Program-made: the position numbers and the translations under genes
Origin: an uncultured Cellvibrionales bacterium
GTDB lineage: Bacteria; Pseudomonadota; Gammaproteobacteria; Pseudomonadales; Porticoccaceae
DNA: 64,000 nt
Reading direction: 5' to 3'
Assembly (NCBI GenBank): GCA_913062605.1
Contig: CAJXWQ010000005.1
Location: 62,001-126,000, forward strand
The notes under the pieces: generated by a model
What the model was told of the DNA's origin: nothing
Seen by the model: the letters and a program-made list of their open reading frames with translations, nothing else
Databases searched by the model: none
In this document: positions 47,750-58,403 of the stretch, in pieces
Position numbering within the stretch: the first letter of the stretch is position 1
Layout: every line of letters starts with the position of its first letter

Positions 47750-49009
47750 ATGAATCTAACTGAACTCAAGACCAAACCCATTGATGAACTTCTGAAAATT
47801 GCGGAAGGCATCGGACTCGACAACCTCGCCCGCTCCCGAAAACAAGACGTTATCTTCAGTATTCTCAAACGCCACGCTAAAAGTGGAGAAGATATTTACG
47901 GCAACGGCGTACTTGAAATTCTTCCCGATGGTTTTGGCTTTCTAAGATCCGCTGAAGGCTCCTACCTGGCCGGCCCCGATGACATCTATGTGTCTCCCAG
48001 CCAAATCCGACGCTTTAACCTGCGGACGGGTGACAGCATTTCCGGAAAAATCCGTCCGCCAAAGGAAGGCGAACGCTATTTCGCCATGCTGAAGCTGGAT
48101 GAAATTAATTACGATAAACCGGAAAATGTCCGCAACAAGATCCTGTTTGAAAACCTCACCCCACTGTTCCCAGATGAGCGGTTGGTGTTGGAAGCGGGTA
48201 GCGGCTCCACAGAGGATTTGACCGGTCGTATCATTGACCTGATTTCCCCTATCGGCAAAGGCCAGCGCGGCCTCATTGTGGCACCGCCCAAGGCCGGTAA
48301 AACCATTATGATGCAGCATATGGCCCAGGCCATCATTCGCAACAATCCCGAATGCTACATTATCGTTCTATTGATTGATGAACGCCCGGAAGAAGTCACG
48401 GAAATGCAACGCTCGGTGCGAGGCGAAGTTATTGCCTCCACCTTTGATGAGCCACCTGCCCGTCACGTCCAAGTGGCCGATATGGTTATCGAAAAGGCCA
48501 AGCGCCTGGTAGAACACAAGAAAGACGTCGTGATTTTGCTGGATTCCATTACCCGCCTCGCTCGTGCCTACAACACCGTACAGCCATCCTCAGGGAAAGT
48601 GTTGACCGGTGGTCTGGATGCCCACGCTCTGGAACGCCCCAAGCGCTTCTTTGGTGCGGCACGAAATATCGAACAGGGTGGAAGCCTGACTATTGTTGCT
48701 ACTGCGCTGGTTGAAACCGGTTCCAAAATGGATGAAGTGATCTATGAAGAATTCAAGGGTACCGGCAACCTGGAATTGCACCTGGATCGCAAAGTGGCTG
48801 AAAAGCGGATTTACCCAGCGATCAACATCCGCCGCTCGGGCACTCGCCGCGAAGACCTATTGATGGGTGAAGATGAGCTGCAAAGGGTATGGATTCTGCG
48901 CAAATTGTTGCACAGTATGGAAGATTCAGATGCCATTGAGTTCCTGATTGATAAACTGAAACTCTCCGATACCAATGCCGAGTTCTTTAAGTCGATGAAA
49001 CGAAAATAG
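47750..49009 (+). CDS. rho: Transcription termination factor Rho
   Basis: 419 residues from the ATG at 47750, exactly the E. coli length; an ATG four codons upstream at 47738 is possible. RNA-binding fold [17 protein letters not shown]-like segment (near 60), Walker A PPKAGKT (near 178), Walker [17 protein letters not shown] (near 260) and Q/R-loops are all present. A hexameric RNA helicase ending transcription. The 200-base leader after trxA is typical of autoregulated rho genes. Confidence 0.97.
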   Translation: MNLTELKTKPIDELLKIAEGIGLDNLARSRKQDVIFSILKRHAKSGEDIYGNGVLEILPDGFGFLRSAEGSYLAGPDDIYVSPSQIRRFNLRTGDSISGKIRPPKEGERYFAMLKLDEINYDKPENVRNKILFENLTPLFPDERLVLEAGSGSTEDLTGRIIDLISPIGKGQRGLIVAPPKAGKTIMMQHMAQAIIRNNPECYIIVLLIDERPEEVTEMQRSVRGEVIASTFDEPPARHVQVADMVIEKAKRLVEHKKDVVILLDSITRLARAYNTVQPSSGKVLTGGLDAHALERPKRFFGAARNIEQGGSLTIVATALVETGSKMDEVIYEEFKGTGNLELHLDRKVAEKRIYPAINIRRSGTRREDLLMGEDELQRVWILRKLLHSMEDSDAIEFLIDKLKLSDTNAEFFKSMKRK

Positions 49010-49037
49010 CTTACTCCCAAGATTAAAAGACAACATC

Positions 49038-49065
49038 AAATAGCCCGGCATTTGCCGGGCTATTT
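49038..49065. terminator. Bidirectional terminator between rho and pdxH
   Basis: Perfect 13-base stem AAATAGCCCGGCA/TGCCGGGCTATTT with a 2-base TT loop centre; A and T runs on both sides suit both convergent genes. Confidence 0.88.
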
Positions 49066-49145
49066 GTTTATCTTATTTGTTGCTACGTATCGTTGGCGCG
49101 CACACCAGAATAACACGGTGCTAACCAACAACAGCCCCTCTTAAC

Positions 49146-49781
49146 TCAAGGAGCTAATCTTGAAACTCTCCAACCCTCATTGCCCAGAAGATACTGAAAA
49201 CGGTCGTGAAGACGTGTTTCACCACCCTGCCAAAATTCAAACTCAGTCGGTACTACTCGATATCCGCCCCAAAAATCTGGCAGTGGCACGCCTCCATCAT
49301 TAAATTTTTTCTTCATCTGCATAAATTGGGCTTCCAATGCTTGGCGGGAAGTAATGCGGCTACTCTGCTTAGAAGCCCAAGCCGCTAGCTGACTGCCTCT
49401 GGGACGCTTGAGGAAGTATTTTAGTACTTCTGTCTTGGAAAGTTTTTCAGCCCGGCCACCAACGATGACCTGACGATCCAGTTGCATCCAAGGAAAGATA
49501 AGGCATACATTAGAATTACATTCAATTTCTTTCGCCTTACGGCTTCCAAGGTTCGTATAAAGTAGAAACCCCTTTTCATCAAAACCTTTTAATAACACTG
49601 TACGCTGCCAAGGCTGGCCTTCAGCATTAACGGTTGCCAAACACATTGCAGTAGGGTCAGATAACTCAGAGTCAATTGCCTGATTCATCCACAGAGAAAA
49701 TTGATCAAAGGGGGACTCCTTGAGGGATTCTCTGGTTAAGCGGCCATATTTATATTCACGACGGGCATCTTCCAGCGACAT
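49146..49781 (-). CDS. pdxH: Pyridoxamine/pyridoxine 5'-phosphate oxidase
   Basis: 211 residues, FMN-binding. [27 protein letters not shown] (near 60), the [13 protein letters not shown] segment and the C-terminal [12 protein letters not shown] active-site stretch (near 186) match PdxH. It oxidises PNP/PMP to pyridoxal phosphate, the cofactor of SerC encoded 8 kb away. Confidence 0.94.
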   Translation of the reverse strand: MSLEDARREYKYGRLTRESLKESPFDQFSLWMNQAIDSELSDPTAMCLATVNAEGQPWQRTVLLKGFDEKGFLLYTNLGSRKAKEIECNSNVCLIFPWMQLDRQVIVGGRAEKLSKTEVLKYFLKRPRGSQLAAWASKQSSRITSRQALEAQFMQMKKKFNDGGVPLPDFWGGYRVVPTEFEFWQGGETRLHDRFQYLLGNEGWRVSRLAP

Positions 49782-49957
49782 TTTTTTCTCCTAGTCAGGG
49801 GCATATTTTAGCCTTTATATCCCGCCACTGTTTACTCTACACCAGATAAATAACACCAATCATTGCTCTGTTGCATAATCTTCAGTTTCAATAACAATGG
49901 CTGAGACATAAAATGATGCTCCAATAAAGCCTCGCAATGGCCATACAGGATCGAAAG

Positions 49958-52063
49958 ATGCGCCGTTTGAACAGTTTACCCGCTATCATTGCCCTGATAC
50001 TTTCCCATCATGTAATCGCAGGGAGTCCAGCAGCGCCTTTCTTTACCGAAGAGGATATCTTTGGTGAGCTGCCGATGGTTTCTTCTGCATCCAGGATGGA
50101 CCAATCCATAAATCATGTCCCTGCGAGCATCACGATTATTGACCGAGAAATGATCGATGCCTCTGGAGCAATTACCTGGGTAGATGTTTTCAGACTGGTT
50201 CCAGGGTTTCAGGCCTATTTTATCAACGGCAACCGTTATGGTATTTCATACCACGGCTTTGGCCAGGAATTTCCTAATCACCTCGAAGTGACGGTGGATG
50301 GCCGATCCATCTACGAGCCCGCTTATTCTGGTATTGAGTGGGGCTCCCTTGGTATCACACTCGACGAAGTGGATCACATTGAAGTAGTCCGCGGCTCTAA
50401 TTCACCCTCCCAAGGCTCCAATGCTTTTATGGGTGCGATCAATATTGTGACGCTAAAACCCCAACAGGAGAGCGGTCTCCATCAACGGTTTACGGTGGGT
50501 GACCGACAAACCCGTGAAGGCCATGTCCGTTATAGTGCTCACCACCAGAAACTGGATTATCGTGTAAGCGTAAACTACATACACAATGACGGCTTTCCCT
50601 CAGTAAAGTCCGGTGAAAACCCAGGTCCGCTTGACGATGGAAAGGAAAGCTTGGGTTTTAACTTTCGCGGCATGTATACACCTGATATCGCCAATACCTT
50701 TGACTTCCAGGCGGGCTTTAACCACAACAATATGGGCTGGGGTGATGTGGATCATCCCGATGAATACTCTAAAACAGAATTCAAGAGCCAATACCAATCA
50801 CTGAAATGGAACCTTGATATCAATGCAACTGATACACTTCAATTGCACTACTATCACAATAAACTGGAGGGTAAAAACTTCATAAACCAAGGCCTACTGT
50901 CCGAACTACTTACAGAAGAGATTGGCTTCCCCATTGGCCCAGACGATGTAAAACCCTTTTTGCAAGCCAACATTGATCCTGGGCTGGATATTGAAGACCA
51001 GCCCTTTATTACCGGGTTTCAGAATACAGAGTCAGAGCGCCACGACCTGGAGTTAGAACATCACCTACAACTCACCAACAACCTCCGTGCCACTTGGGGT
51101 GCAGGCATTCGCTATGATCGCGTTGAAGGTGAAACCATTTTTGGCCATGACGACGATGAAACCCTCACCAGCCGACGACTGTTTGGTCATCTGGAGTGGC
51201 GCCCATTTCGTCGCTGGACCCTAAACGCCGGCCTGATGATTGAGGATAATAGCCTGGTGGATACCATTGCCTCCGGGCGAATTGGGGTTAACTATCACCT
51301 CAACGACAACCACACTATTCGCCTTGGCTATGCCCAGGGAAAACGCTCGCCAACATTGACGGAAGCCAAAGAGTTCATCGCAGATATCATAGACGACCAA
51401 CTGCTGGTTGCCGCCATTCGTCGTAGCGACCCCGATCTGGATGAAGAACGCCTAAAAAGTCTAGAACTAGGCTATGTAGCCCTGTTTCCAAAACAAGGCT
51501 TAACCTTTGATGTACGGTTATTTCGTGAAGAAGTAAGGGATGCTTTTGATGTATATCAGCAGCTTGCTGATATCGGTCTGCCAAGTTTTGATCCAGAAGA
51601 TCACTTTTCTGTACGCAATAATATTGCCGAATGGGATATGACCGGAGCAGAGCTGCAACTCCGTTACCAGCCCAGTAATAAAACCTTAGTCACTGCCCAC
51701 TATGGCTACCGGGATGTTGATGGTTCTTTTATCAAACGTTTTGAACCAGAGCTTCGTGTGGGTGACCTCGGCAATCGTGGGCCGAGCCACACTGCCGGAC
51801 TACTATTGAACCAAAAATTCACTCCTCGATGGTCAGCGGGCCTGAATCTTTACCATATTAGTGATGCTGACTGGCGAGATGGTAACGAAGTTAATCAATT
51901 TGTCAGGGTTGATGCCCAGCTGGGTTTTAACTTTGCAGTAGCCTCCTCCAGAGGAAATATTTCACTGATTGGGCAAAACCTTGGTGAAAACTATATGGAG
52001 CATGGTGAAAACAATATATTCGACACTAGAGTTTATTTGCGTCTGACTCTGGATCTACCCTGA
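49958..52063 (+). CDS. TonB-dependent outer-membrane receptor
   Basis: 701 residues from the ATG at 49958 (GGA 7 bases upstream); an ATG at 49937 is the alternative. Signal peptide to about residue 22, plug domain (VPASITIIDREMI, WVDVFRLVPGFQAYF, HIEVVRGSNSPSQGSNAFMGAINIVT) and a C-terminal barrel ending in the aromatic-containing VYLRLTLDLP. It should bind and import a large nutrient using TonB energy. The ligand is unknown. It lies 75 bases upstream of a binding protein and a hybrid kinase, so it may feed a signal to them. Confidence 0.85.
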   Translation: MRRLNSLPAIIALILSHHVIAGSPAAPFFTEEDIFGELPMVSSASRMDQSINHVPASITIIDREMIDASGAITWVDVFRLVPGFQAYFINGNRYGISYHGFGQEFPNHLEVTVDGRSIYEPAYSGIEWGSLGITLDEVDHIEVVRGSNSPSQGSNAFMGAINIVTLKPQQESGLHQRFTVGDRQTREGHVRYSAHHQKLDYRVSVNYIHNDGFPSVKSGENPGPLDDGKESLGFNFRGMYTPDIANTFDFQAGFNHNNMGWGDVDHPDEYSKTEFKSQYQSLKWNLDINATDTLQLHYYHNKLEGKNFINQGLLSELLTEEIGFPIGPDDVKPFLQANIDPGLDIEDQPFITGFQNTESERHDLELEHHLQLTNNLRATWGAGIRYDRVEGETIFGHDDDETLTSRRLFGHLEWRPFRRWTLNAGLMIEDNSLVDTIASGRIGVNYHLNDNHTIRLGYAQGKRSPTLTEAKEFIADIIDDQLLVAAIRRSDPDLDEERLKSLELGYVALFPKQGLTFDVRLFREEVRDAFDVYQQLADIGLPSFDPEDHFSVRNNIAEWDMTGAELQLRYQPSNKTLVTAHYGYRDVDGSFIKRFEPELRVGDLGNRGPSHTAGLLLNQKFTPRWSAGLNLYHISDADWRDGNEVNQFVRVDAQLGFNFAVASSRGNISLIGQNLGENYMEHGENNIFDTRVYLRLTLDLP

Positions 52064-52138
52064 TGCCAGTAATCGCCCCATATTTCCACTGGTATATTTT
52101 TCTTCCTAGGTAACAAAAAAATAGAACTATAATTCGAT

Positions 52139-53164
52139 TTGTATTCAAAAACACAGCGACAGCCAATGGATGGCACTAATAACAAGACTGGATGGAGACA
52201 ACAGCACACCCATGGGTTAATGAGCTGGGTATTGTTTGTGTTCCTATTGTTTATATGCCCTCTGTCTCAGGCAAGTATCCTCCTGTTGCTGTCTGGTGAG
52301 AACTCTTACTATCGGGAGACAGCTGAAAGCCTCCAAAAGACCACCTCAACACTGGGAATATCACCTGATAACTTTGAAATCGTCACTATCGGAGAAGCAC
52401 AGCAAGCAAATACCCTAAACAAGCCCTACGAGCTCATCGTTGCCATAGGTAGCTCTGCTGCCAGAGAGTCACTTCTACAAAATAGCAACACTCCGTTACT
52501 TAACATCTTTACACCAAAAAATGCTTTTGATGCCATTGAATTATCAACGGTGCACGAGACCAACCGCAAAATATCTGCCATTTATCTAGATCAACCGCTA
52601 TCTCGCCTCATTACTCTTAGCTGCTTACTCAAACCTGAGGCAAGAAACTTCGGCACTATTTTTGGCCCTGTCTCTCAAAGCTCCCAGTCTGAAATTGAAG
52701 CATTAACCAATGAAAATGGCATACAGCTTAACCATGCATTCCTGGCCGAAGATAACAATCCGGTGGCTGTTCTAAAGCCGATAGTCTCAAAAAGTGACCT
52801 GTTTATTGCCATTCCAGATCATGCCATTCTCAACCGTGCTATTGCCAAGTGGATTCTCTACATGGGCTTTCAGCAGAAAGTACCGGTAATTGGATTTTCC
52901 AAGGCCTATACAAATGCCGGTGCACTCGCCTCTGTATTCTCATCTCCAGAGGGCATTGGTAAACATGCCGGTGAACTGATCTTTGACTGGTTAGAAAACA
53001 GTAATCAAGCTATTTGGAATCCCCAATACCCACGTTATTACACCCTTAGCACCAACCCCGCCGTAGCACGATCACTGGGCATCTCACTACCCTCAGAAAG
53101 AGAATTGTATGAGAAGTTCCAGGAACAGGAATTGAAACAAAAGGCTCATGGCAATGACCAATAG
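52139..53164 (+). CDS. Periplasmic binding protein, ABC_sub_bind-like
   Basis: 341 residues from TTG 52139; ATG 52166 (MDGTNNK) and ATG 52220 (MSWVLFVFLLFICPLSQA) are alternatives, the last giving a clean signal peptide. The mature protein has two alpha/beta lobes with the SASILLLLSGENSYYRETAESL start, YELIVAIGSSAARESL and IGFSKAYTNAGALASVFSSPEGIGKHAGELI segments of the ABC transporter substrate-binding family PF04392. No permease or ATPase genes follow; instead a sensor kinase starts 17 bases before its end. A sensory rather than transport role is inferred. Confidence 0.78.
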   Translation: MYSKTQRQPMDGTNNKTGWRQQHTHGLMSWVLFVFLLFICPLSQASILLLLSGENSYYRETAESLQKTTSTLGISPDNFEIVTIGEAQQANTLNKPYELIVAIGSSAARESLLQNSNTPLLNIFTPKNAFDAIELSTVHETNRKISAIYLDQPLSRLITLSCLLKPEARNFGTIFGPVSQSSQSEIEALTNENGIQLNHAFLAEDNNPVAVLKPIVSKSDLFIAIPDHAILNRAIAKWILYMGFQQKVPVIGFSKAYTNAGALASVFSSPEGIGKHAGELIFDWLENSNQAIWNPQYPRYYTLSTNPAVARSLGISLPSERELYEKFQEQELKQKAHGNDQ

Positions 53165-55811
53165 GCGGCTGTTCAATAATTCTATTCACCAACGCTTCCT
53201 TGTTGTCGCGCTGTTGCCCTTGTTTCTAATTACGGGTCTTCTCAGTTTATACACCATTGATACCCGCAGGAGTGACCTGTCTGAGAACCTTAACCAATCT
53301 GGAGATATGGCCTCAAACTACCTTTCCACTATTTCTGACTTTGCTCTGTACTCACGAAATTCAGAAATGCTCTTAAACATAGCTCTATCTGCTACTCGCT
53401 TGCCAGATGTAGCAAGTGTGGGTTATCTGGATAAACAACATAAACTTGTTCTCAGCACTACAGAATTCCCATCATCGGCTCTGTCTACTGCTGTTAGCTT
53501 TCAAACCATTACCGGATCAGATAACTACCTGTATTTTAAAAAGCCAATCTACTTATCTGGCATAGAATTTACTGACTATCACGAAGAAAGCAACGCGAAA
53601 ACACCAAATGCTGAACTGGTTGGATCGGTAGTTGTCGTTATTGATCAGTCCAACTTATTGGCAAAAGAACGTAAGGTCATTATTACTACTCTATGGCTGG
53701 CGCTGGCTGGCTTTATCATTGCTACTATCTTGACCTACCTTCTCAGCTTGAAGTTGATCGCGCCCATTCAAAGGCTAACATCTACCATCAAAAAAATGGC
53801 CAGTGGCAACCTGGATATTCGAGCTGAAATAGGCTCACAAGATGAGCTGGATATCCTTGCAAATGGCATCAACCAGCTAGCAGAGTCAGTGACAGAAGGT
53901 AGGGTTAATTTAGAAGATAGAATCCGGGTAGCCACCCGCCAACTACAAGAAACACTGGCTGATCTAAAAAAGAACAATCAGGAGCTGGAAGCTGCCCGAC
54001 ATACAGCAGAAAAAGCAAATCTGACCAAGAATGACTTTTTGGCACGCATGAGCCACGAACTTCGAACACCCATTACATCTATTCAAGGATTTATACGATT
54101 GCTGGAAGCTTCTAGGCTGCCTGAAACTGATCGACACTATTGTCATATTATCGATCAGGCCGCACAACAACTGCTGGCACAAATTGACGATATTCTCGCT
54201 TTCTCGAAACTACAATCCAACACTGTAGAGCTGGCCCAGCGCCCCATAGACCTTGCAGAGTGCACTGAACAGGTAATCGCACTTTTTTCGCTCCAGGCCC
54301 AACACAAGGGTCTAGACCTTATCGTGGATTATGCTCCTGATCTACCTCTGCACCGAATAGGCGACTCTGTTCGCATACAACAAATTCTCAGTAACTTGAT
54401 TGCCAATGCCATCAAATTCTGTGATGAGGGTGGTGTTTATATCCACCTCAAGGGCGACAAACAATCCAACGTGATTATTAAGGTCACGGATACCGGCATC
54501 GGTATTCAGAAAGAAGCTCAAGATCAACTCTTCAATGCGTTTGCGCAGGCTGATACGTCTATTTCCAGACTCTATGGTGGTACAGGTTTGGGCTTATCCA
54601 TTCTAAAAAATTTGGTAGATTTAATGGGCGGCCAAGTAACACTGGAAAGCATTGTTGGAAAAGGCTCTACTTTTAAAATTTCCCTGCCGCTGCCTCTCGC
54701 CAAAATACAACCAGACTGGCATATTGAGCATAAAATAGTAGTACTGAGTGGTTGTCATGAACCAATAACCAATGCAGTAATTCACGCGCTAGAGCGATTT
54801 CATATCAATGATATGGCCGTGACAGATCAGGCTGATCTTCTCAGCGTGGCAACAAAATTAAGCAGTAATGACAGGGTGATTCTTTGCCCACCTACATCAT
54901 TCCCTCAGCAATTTAATGTGCCAGAATTCATATTAAAACTCCGTGCTGTAACACCGGCCAAATTGATTCTCATGGCAGCACAATTCAACTATTACCAACA
55001 GTTTAATGCCAGACAACGGGCGGAACTCCACCCAATCACATTTTTGGCCATGCCACCCCCCCTGTCTGAACTACAACGAGCACTCAAACAGAACGCGCCT
55101 GACAAACCTGCACCGACTCTTGTGTCACCCAATACACACTTGCTCGATGGTGTGAATATCTTGGTTGCTGAAGATAACCAGTTCACTCGCCTTTTACTCG
55201 ACACCCTGTTAAGCAAATTGGGGGCGTATTGCACATTGACCAGTAATGGCAACGAAGCGCTTGCGGCCTGCCAGCATGACCATTTCGATCTCTTCCTCGT
55301 AGATATACATATGCCCATGAAAAACGGCATTGAAACCATTGATGCATTGCGAAAAAGTAGTAACCTGAATGCCAATCTCCCCATTCTGGCTGTCACTGCA
55401 GACATTCTCCAGCAAGAAGAGATGGCCCTATTTGAGGCTGGTGCCAACGGACTACTCATTAAGCCTCTGGATGAGGAAGAACTGCTTAAAAATATCTGTC
55501 AGCAACTAAATATTCAGCCCCCTACAGACCCGCTGCCGGGCACCACAGCCAGTAGTGATCTCTCTGCTGAGGTTTTCCGGCAGGAGGTAAATAGCTTACT
55601 TGAGGGTGCAAAAAGCTCTCTGAAATCAGCAAATATTCTTCAACTTCGTGAGACTATCCATCAACTTCTAGGTATTGCTGGAGTATTCAAACTTACCCTG
55701 CTTGAAGAACAGGTCAGACAGTTACACCAGCTGGTGCAAACCAACTGTCTTGAACAAGTGCCAATACTACTAGATCAAATAGGTGATGAACTCGAGAACA
55801 CCGACATCTGA
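53148..55811 (+). CDS. Hybrid sensor histidine kinase, BarA/GacS type
   Basis: 887 residues. TM1 (about 14-34), periplasmic domain (about 35-175), TM2 (about 178-200), HAMP (about 201-255), coiled coil, HisKA with SHELRTPITSIQGF (H near residue 303) and HATPase (N box NLIANAIKF near 419, G boxes DTGIGI and GGTGLGLSIL). A degenerate receiver-like part covers about 530-655. A true receiver (VAEDNQFTRLL, phosphorylatable FLVDIHMP near 720) and an HPt (HQLLGIAGVF near 850) follow. The domain order is that of BarA/GacS. It overlaps the binding-protein gene by 17 bases. Whether it is the genome's GacS itself or a paralogue tuned to this ligand is not decidable here. Confidence 0.85.
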   Translation: MAMTNRRLFNNSIHQRFLVVALLPLFLITGLLSLYTIDTRRSDLSENLNQSGDMASNYLSTISDFALYSRNSEMLLNIALSATRLPDVASVGYLDKQHKLVLSTTEFPSSALSTAVSFQTITGSDNYLYFKKPIYLSGIEFTDYHEESNAKTPNAELVGSVVVVIDQSNLLAKERKVIITTLWLALAGFIIATILTYLLSLKLIAPIQRLTSTIKKMASGNLDIRAEIGSQDELDILANGINQLAESVTEGRVNLEDRIRVATRQLQETLADLKKNNQELEAARHTAEKANLTKNDFLARMSHELRTPITSIQGFIRLLEASRLPETDRHYCHIIDQAAQQLLAQIDDILAFSKLQSNTVELAQRPIDLAECTEQVIALFSLQAQHKGLDLIVDYAPDLPLHRIGDSVRIQQILSNLIANAIKFCDEGGVYIHLKGDKQSNVIIKVTDTGIGIQKEAQDQLFNAFAQADTSISRLYGGTGLGLSILKNLVDLMGGQVTLESIVGKGSTFKISLPLPLAKIQPDWHIEHKIVVLSGCHEPITNAVIHALERFHINDMAVTDQADLLSVATKLSSNDRVILCPPTSFPQQFNVPEFILKLRAVTPAKLILMAAQFNYYQQFNARQRAELHPITFLAMPPPLSELQRALKQNAPDKPAPTLVSPNTHLLDGVNILVAEDNQFTRLLLDTLLSKLGAYCTLTSNGNEALAACQHDHFDLFLVDIHMPMKNGIETIDALRKSSNLNANLPILAVTADILQQEEMALFEAGANGLLIKPLDEEELLKNICQQLNIQPPTDPLPGTTASSDLSAEVFRQEVNSLLEGAKSSLKSANILQLRETIHQLLGIAGVFKLTLLEEQVRQLHQLVQTNCLEQVPILLDQIGDELENTDI

Positions 55812-55832
55812 TGTCAATGAGGGAATAAAGAA

Positions 55833-55868
55833 GAAAAAATAGCCAGCCACTGAGGGTTGGCCATTTCT
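55833..55868. terminator. Probable bidirectional terminator between kinase gene and serA
   Basis: Stem GCCAGCC/GGTTGGC with one mismatch, loop of 6, A-run on the left (six A) and a T-rich right flank; better for the minus-strand serA-serC transcript. Confidence 0.65.
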
Positions 55869-55899
55869 ATTTAAGGCTGTTCTTTAAAGCTACTCGGCC

Positions 55900-57072
55900 T
55901 TAAGCTAAAGCACGAGCAATAATAATACCTTCCACTTGACTGATTTCGTCCAACAACTCCTCGCTAGGCTGTGTTTCCACATCAATGATACTGTAAGCAA
56001 TCTCATCGCGGCTCTTGTTAACCATATCGATCACATTCATGCTGCGATCAGCCAATAAAGAAAGCACGCTACCCAACACTTTAGGTACATTTTCGTTGCA
56101 GAAAGTGATGCGATAGCCGCCATTTCTCGGCATTTTTGTCGCCGGAAAATTTACAGAATTTTGAATATTTCCATTTTCCAGATAGTCCATCAGTTGCTTC
56201 GCTGCCATGATGGCACAGTTTTCTTCCGCCTCTTCTGTACTGGCACCAATATGCGGCATTAACAGCACATCGCTACGCCCCAAAAGTTCAGGTGTGGGGA
56301 AATCAGTGGTGTATTTACCTAATTTGCCCGCTTCCAGCGCATCCAAAACAGCGGATGTATCCACTACCTCTTCACGTGCAAAATTTAGAAGAACCGCATT
56401 GGGCTTGAAGCATCGTAGGGACTCTGCATTGATCAAATGGCGGGTAATCTCCAGCGCCGGAACATGGAGCGTAATAAAGTCCGAGGCAGCCAACAGGCTT
56501 TGCAAATTATCCATTTTCTCTACGCTGCTAGACAAGCGCCATGCCGCCTCAACAGAGATGGCCGGATCGTAGCCCGCAACATTCATACCGAGCTCCAGCG
56601 CCATATTTGCCACCAAAGAGCCAATTGCACCGAGACCAACTACACCCAGTGTCTTGCCCGCCACTTCACATCCGGCAAACTGTTTTTTCTGCTTCTCCAG
56701 CAGCATAGACATCTCTCCGCCATCCTTGATCTCAGAGAGGCCCTGAACATAGCTCATGCCACCGAAGATATCCCGTGATGACAAAAACAAAGCAGAGGCA
56801 ATCAGCTCTTTTACCGCATTAGCGTTGGCACCTGGCGTATTAAAAACCACAACACCTTTCTGGGTATAGTCACTGATGGGGATATTATTTGTTCCAGCCC
56901 CAGCTCGAGCTACAGCTTTGACACTACTTGGAATTTCTTCATCGTGTAGTTTTTGACTGCGTAATAAAAAAGCATCTGGCTCAGAAAACTCACTGGCTAT
57001 TTCATACTGCTCATGGGGAAAGCAATCCAGCCCCTTAGAAGAAATTTGATTGTAAGTACGAACTTTAAACAT
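55900..57072 (-). CDS. serA: D-3-phosphoglycerate dehydrogenase
   Basis: 390 residues from the ATG at 57072 (GGGAA six bases upstream). NAD motif GVVGLGAIGSLVANMA (near 143), catalytic Arg/Glu/His set (FAREEVVDTSAV near 231, PHIGASTEEAEENCA near 273) and a C-terminal ACT domain from about 318 for serine feedback. First step of serine synthesis. It is downstream of serC in one operon (30 bases apart). Confidence 0.92.
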   Translation of the reverse strand: MFKVRTYNQISSKGLDCFPHEQYEIASEFSEPDAFLLRSQKLHDEEIPSSVKAVARAGAGTNNIPISDYTQKGVVVFNTPGANANAVKELIASALFLSSRDIFGGMSYVQGLSEIKDGGEMSMLLEKQKKQFAGCEVAGKTLGVVGLGAIGSLVANMALELGMNVAGYDPAISVEAAWRLSSSVEKMDNLQSLLAASDFITLHVPALEITRHLINAESLRCFKPNAVLLNFAREEVVDTSAVLDALEAGKLGKYTTDFPTPELLGRSDVLLMPHIGASTEEAEENCAIMAAKQLMDYLENGNIQNSVNFPATKMPRNGGYRITFCNENVPKVLGSVLSLLADRSMNVIDMVNKSRDEIAYSIIDVETQPSEELLDEISQVEGIIIARALA

Positions 57073-57102
57073 GGTCATTTCCCATTCTAATTCGGTAGCG
57101 GT

Positions 57103-58218
57103 TTATTCAGATACTTGGTTATAGGCCCATTCAACCCAGAGCATCAATACTTCAATGTCAGCAACTTCAACGGTGGCCCCACCCCAGATACGTAACCCGG
57201 CTGGAGCATCCCTATAAGCACCTATATCAAAGGCAATGTTCTCGCTATCCAGCAGCTTGACAACTTGCTTCACTTTATCGGCATCCAAATCAAGGCTCAG
57301 ACAAATACTGGTATTCGACAGTGTCTCAGGGTCTTCAGCCAGGAAACTGATCCAGTCATGCTCAGCAACAAACTGTTTGACTACCTTCAGGTTAGCTTCA
57401 GATTTGGCAATAACAGCATCGGCACCACCCAAAGATTTCACCCATTCAAGTGCATCCAGGTAGTCAGCAACACAAAGCATCGAGGGCGTATTGATCGTCG
57501 CACCTTTGAAGATACCCTCTATCAGCTTACCGCCTTTTGTCAGGCGGAAAATTTTTGGTAACGGCCAAGGTGGCGTATAACTTTCCAGTCGTTCGACTGC
57601 CCGGGGGCTTAGGATCAACATACCGTGGGCGCCTTCGCCACCCAACACTTTCTGCCAACTAAAGGTCACTACATCTAGTTTTTCCCAAGGCATATTCATG
57701 GCAAATACAGCAGAAGTAGCATCACAAATGGTCAACCCCTGACGATCAGCACTAATCCAATCACCATTGGGAACCTTCACTCCAGAGGTAGTGCCGTTCC
57801 AGGTAAATACGATATCGTGTTCAGAATTGGCTTGGTTAAGATCTGGCAACTTACCGTAGTCCGCACCGTAGTCATTGATATCCTCTAGCTTGAGCTGCTT
57901 AAGAATATCGGACAACCAGCCTTGACCAAAAGATTCCCAGGAAAATACGTCCACTGGACGAGGACCAAGCAGCGACCACAAAGCCATTTCTACAGCACCC
58001 GTATCAGAAGCAGGTACAACGCCCACGCGATAGCCTTCGGGTAAACCTAAAAGCTCAGCAGTTTCTACACAGACTCGCTCCAGAGCGACCTTGCCAACAG
58101 TGGCACGATGGGATCGACCTAACGTAGAGAGATCAAGTGCAGAGAGGTCATAACCGGGGCGCTTGCTACAGGGTCCTGAAGAAAAATTGGGGTTAGCCGG
58201 CTTTTGTGTCGGTTTCAT
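57103..58218 (-). CDS. serC: Phosphoserine aminotransferase, alphaproteobacterial type
   Basis: 371 residues. The N-terminus [24 protein letters not shown] and the PLP lysine in [17 protein letters not shown] (near 191) mark the subfamily common in Alphaproteobacteria, distinct from the E. coli form. It transfers the amino group to 3-phosphohydroxypyruvate using PLP. AGGAAA precedes the ATG. With serA immediately downstream it forms a serC-serA pair that may have come by transfer (inference). Confidence 0.9.
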   Translation of the reverse strand: MKPTQKPANPNFSSGPCSKRPGYDLSALDLSTLGRSHRATVGKVALERVCVETAELLGLPEGYRVGVVPASDTGAVEMALWSLLGPRPVDVFSWESFGQGWLSDILKQLKLEDINDYGADYGKLPDLNQANSEHDIVFTWNGTTSGVKVPNGDWISADRQGLTICDATSAVFAMNMPWEKLDVVTFSWQKVLGGEGAHGMLILSPRAVERLESYTPPWPLPKIFRLTKGGKLIEGIFKGATINTPSMLCVADYLDALEWVKSLGGADAVIAKSEANLKVVKQFVAEHDWISFLAEDPETLSNTSICLSLDLDADKVKQVVKLLDSENIAFDIGAYRDAPAGLRIWGGATVEVADIEVLMLWVEWAYNQVSE

Positions 58219-58403
58219 AGTTTATTTCCTGGGTGGTCTCTCAAGAAGCGCGCAATTTTAATCGTGATTGCCATCAGAGCAAAGCAGTTAGATCGAATAT
58301 CGGTGCTTTTTCAGTGCTTTTTTGGTGATTATCAAGTTTTTTGGACCGAGGGGGAGCTTGAAAAGGTGCAGGGGCTCACTCCCCCTGTACCAGAGTCGGT
58401 TGG

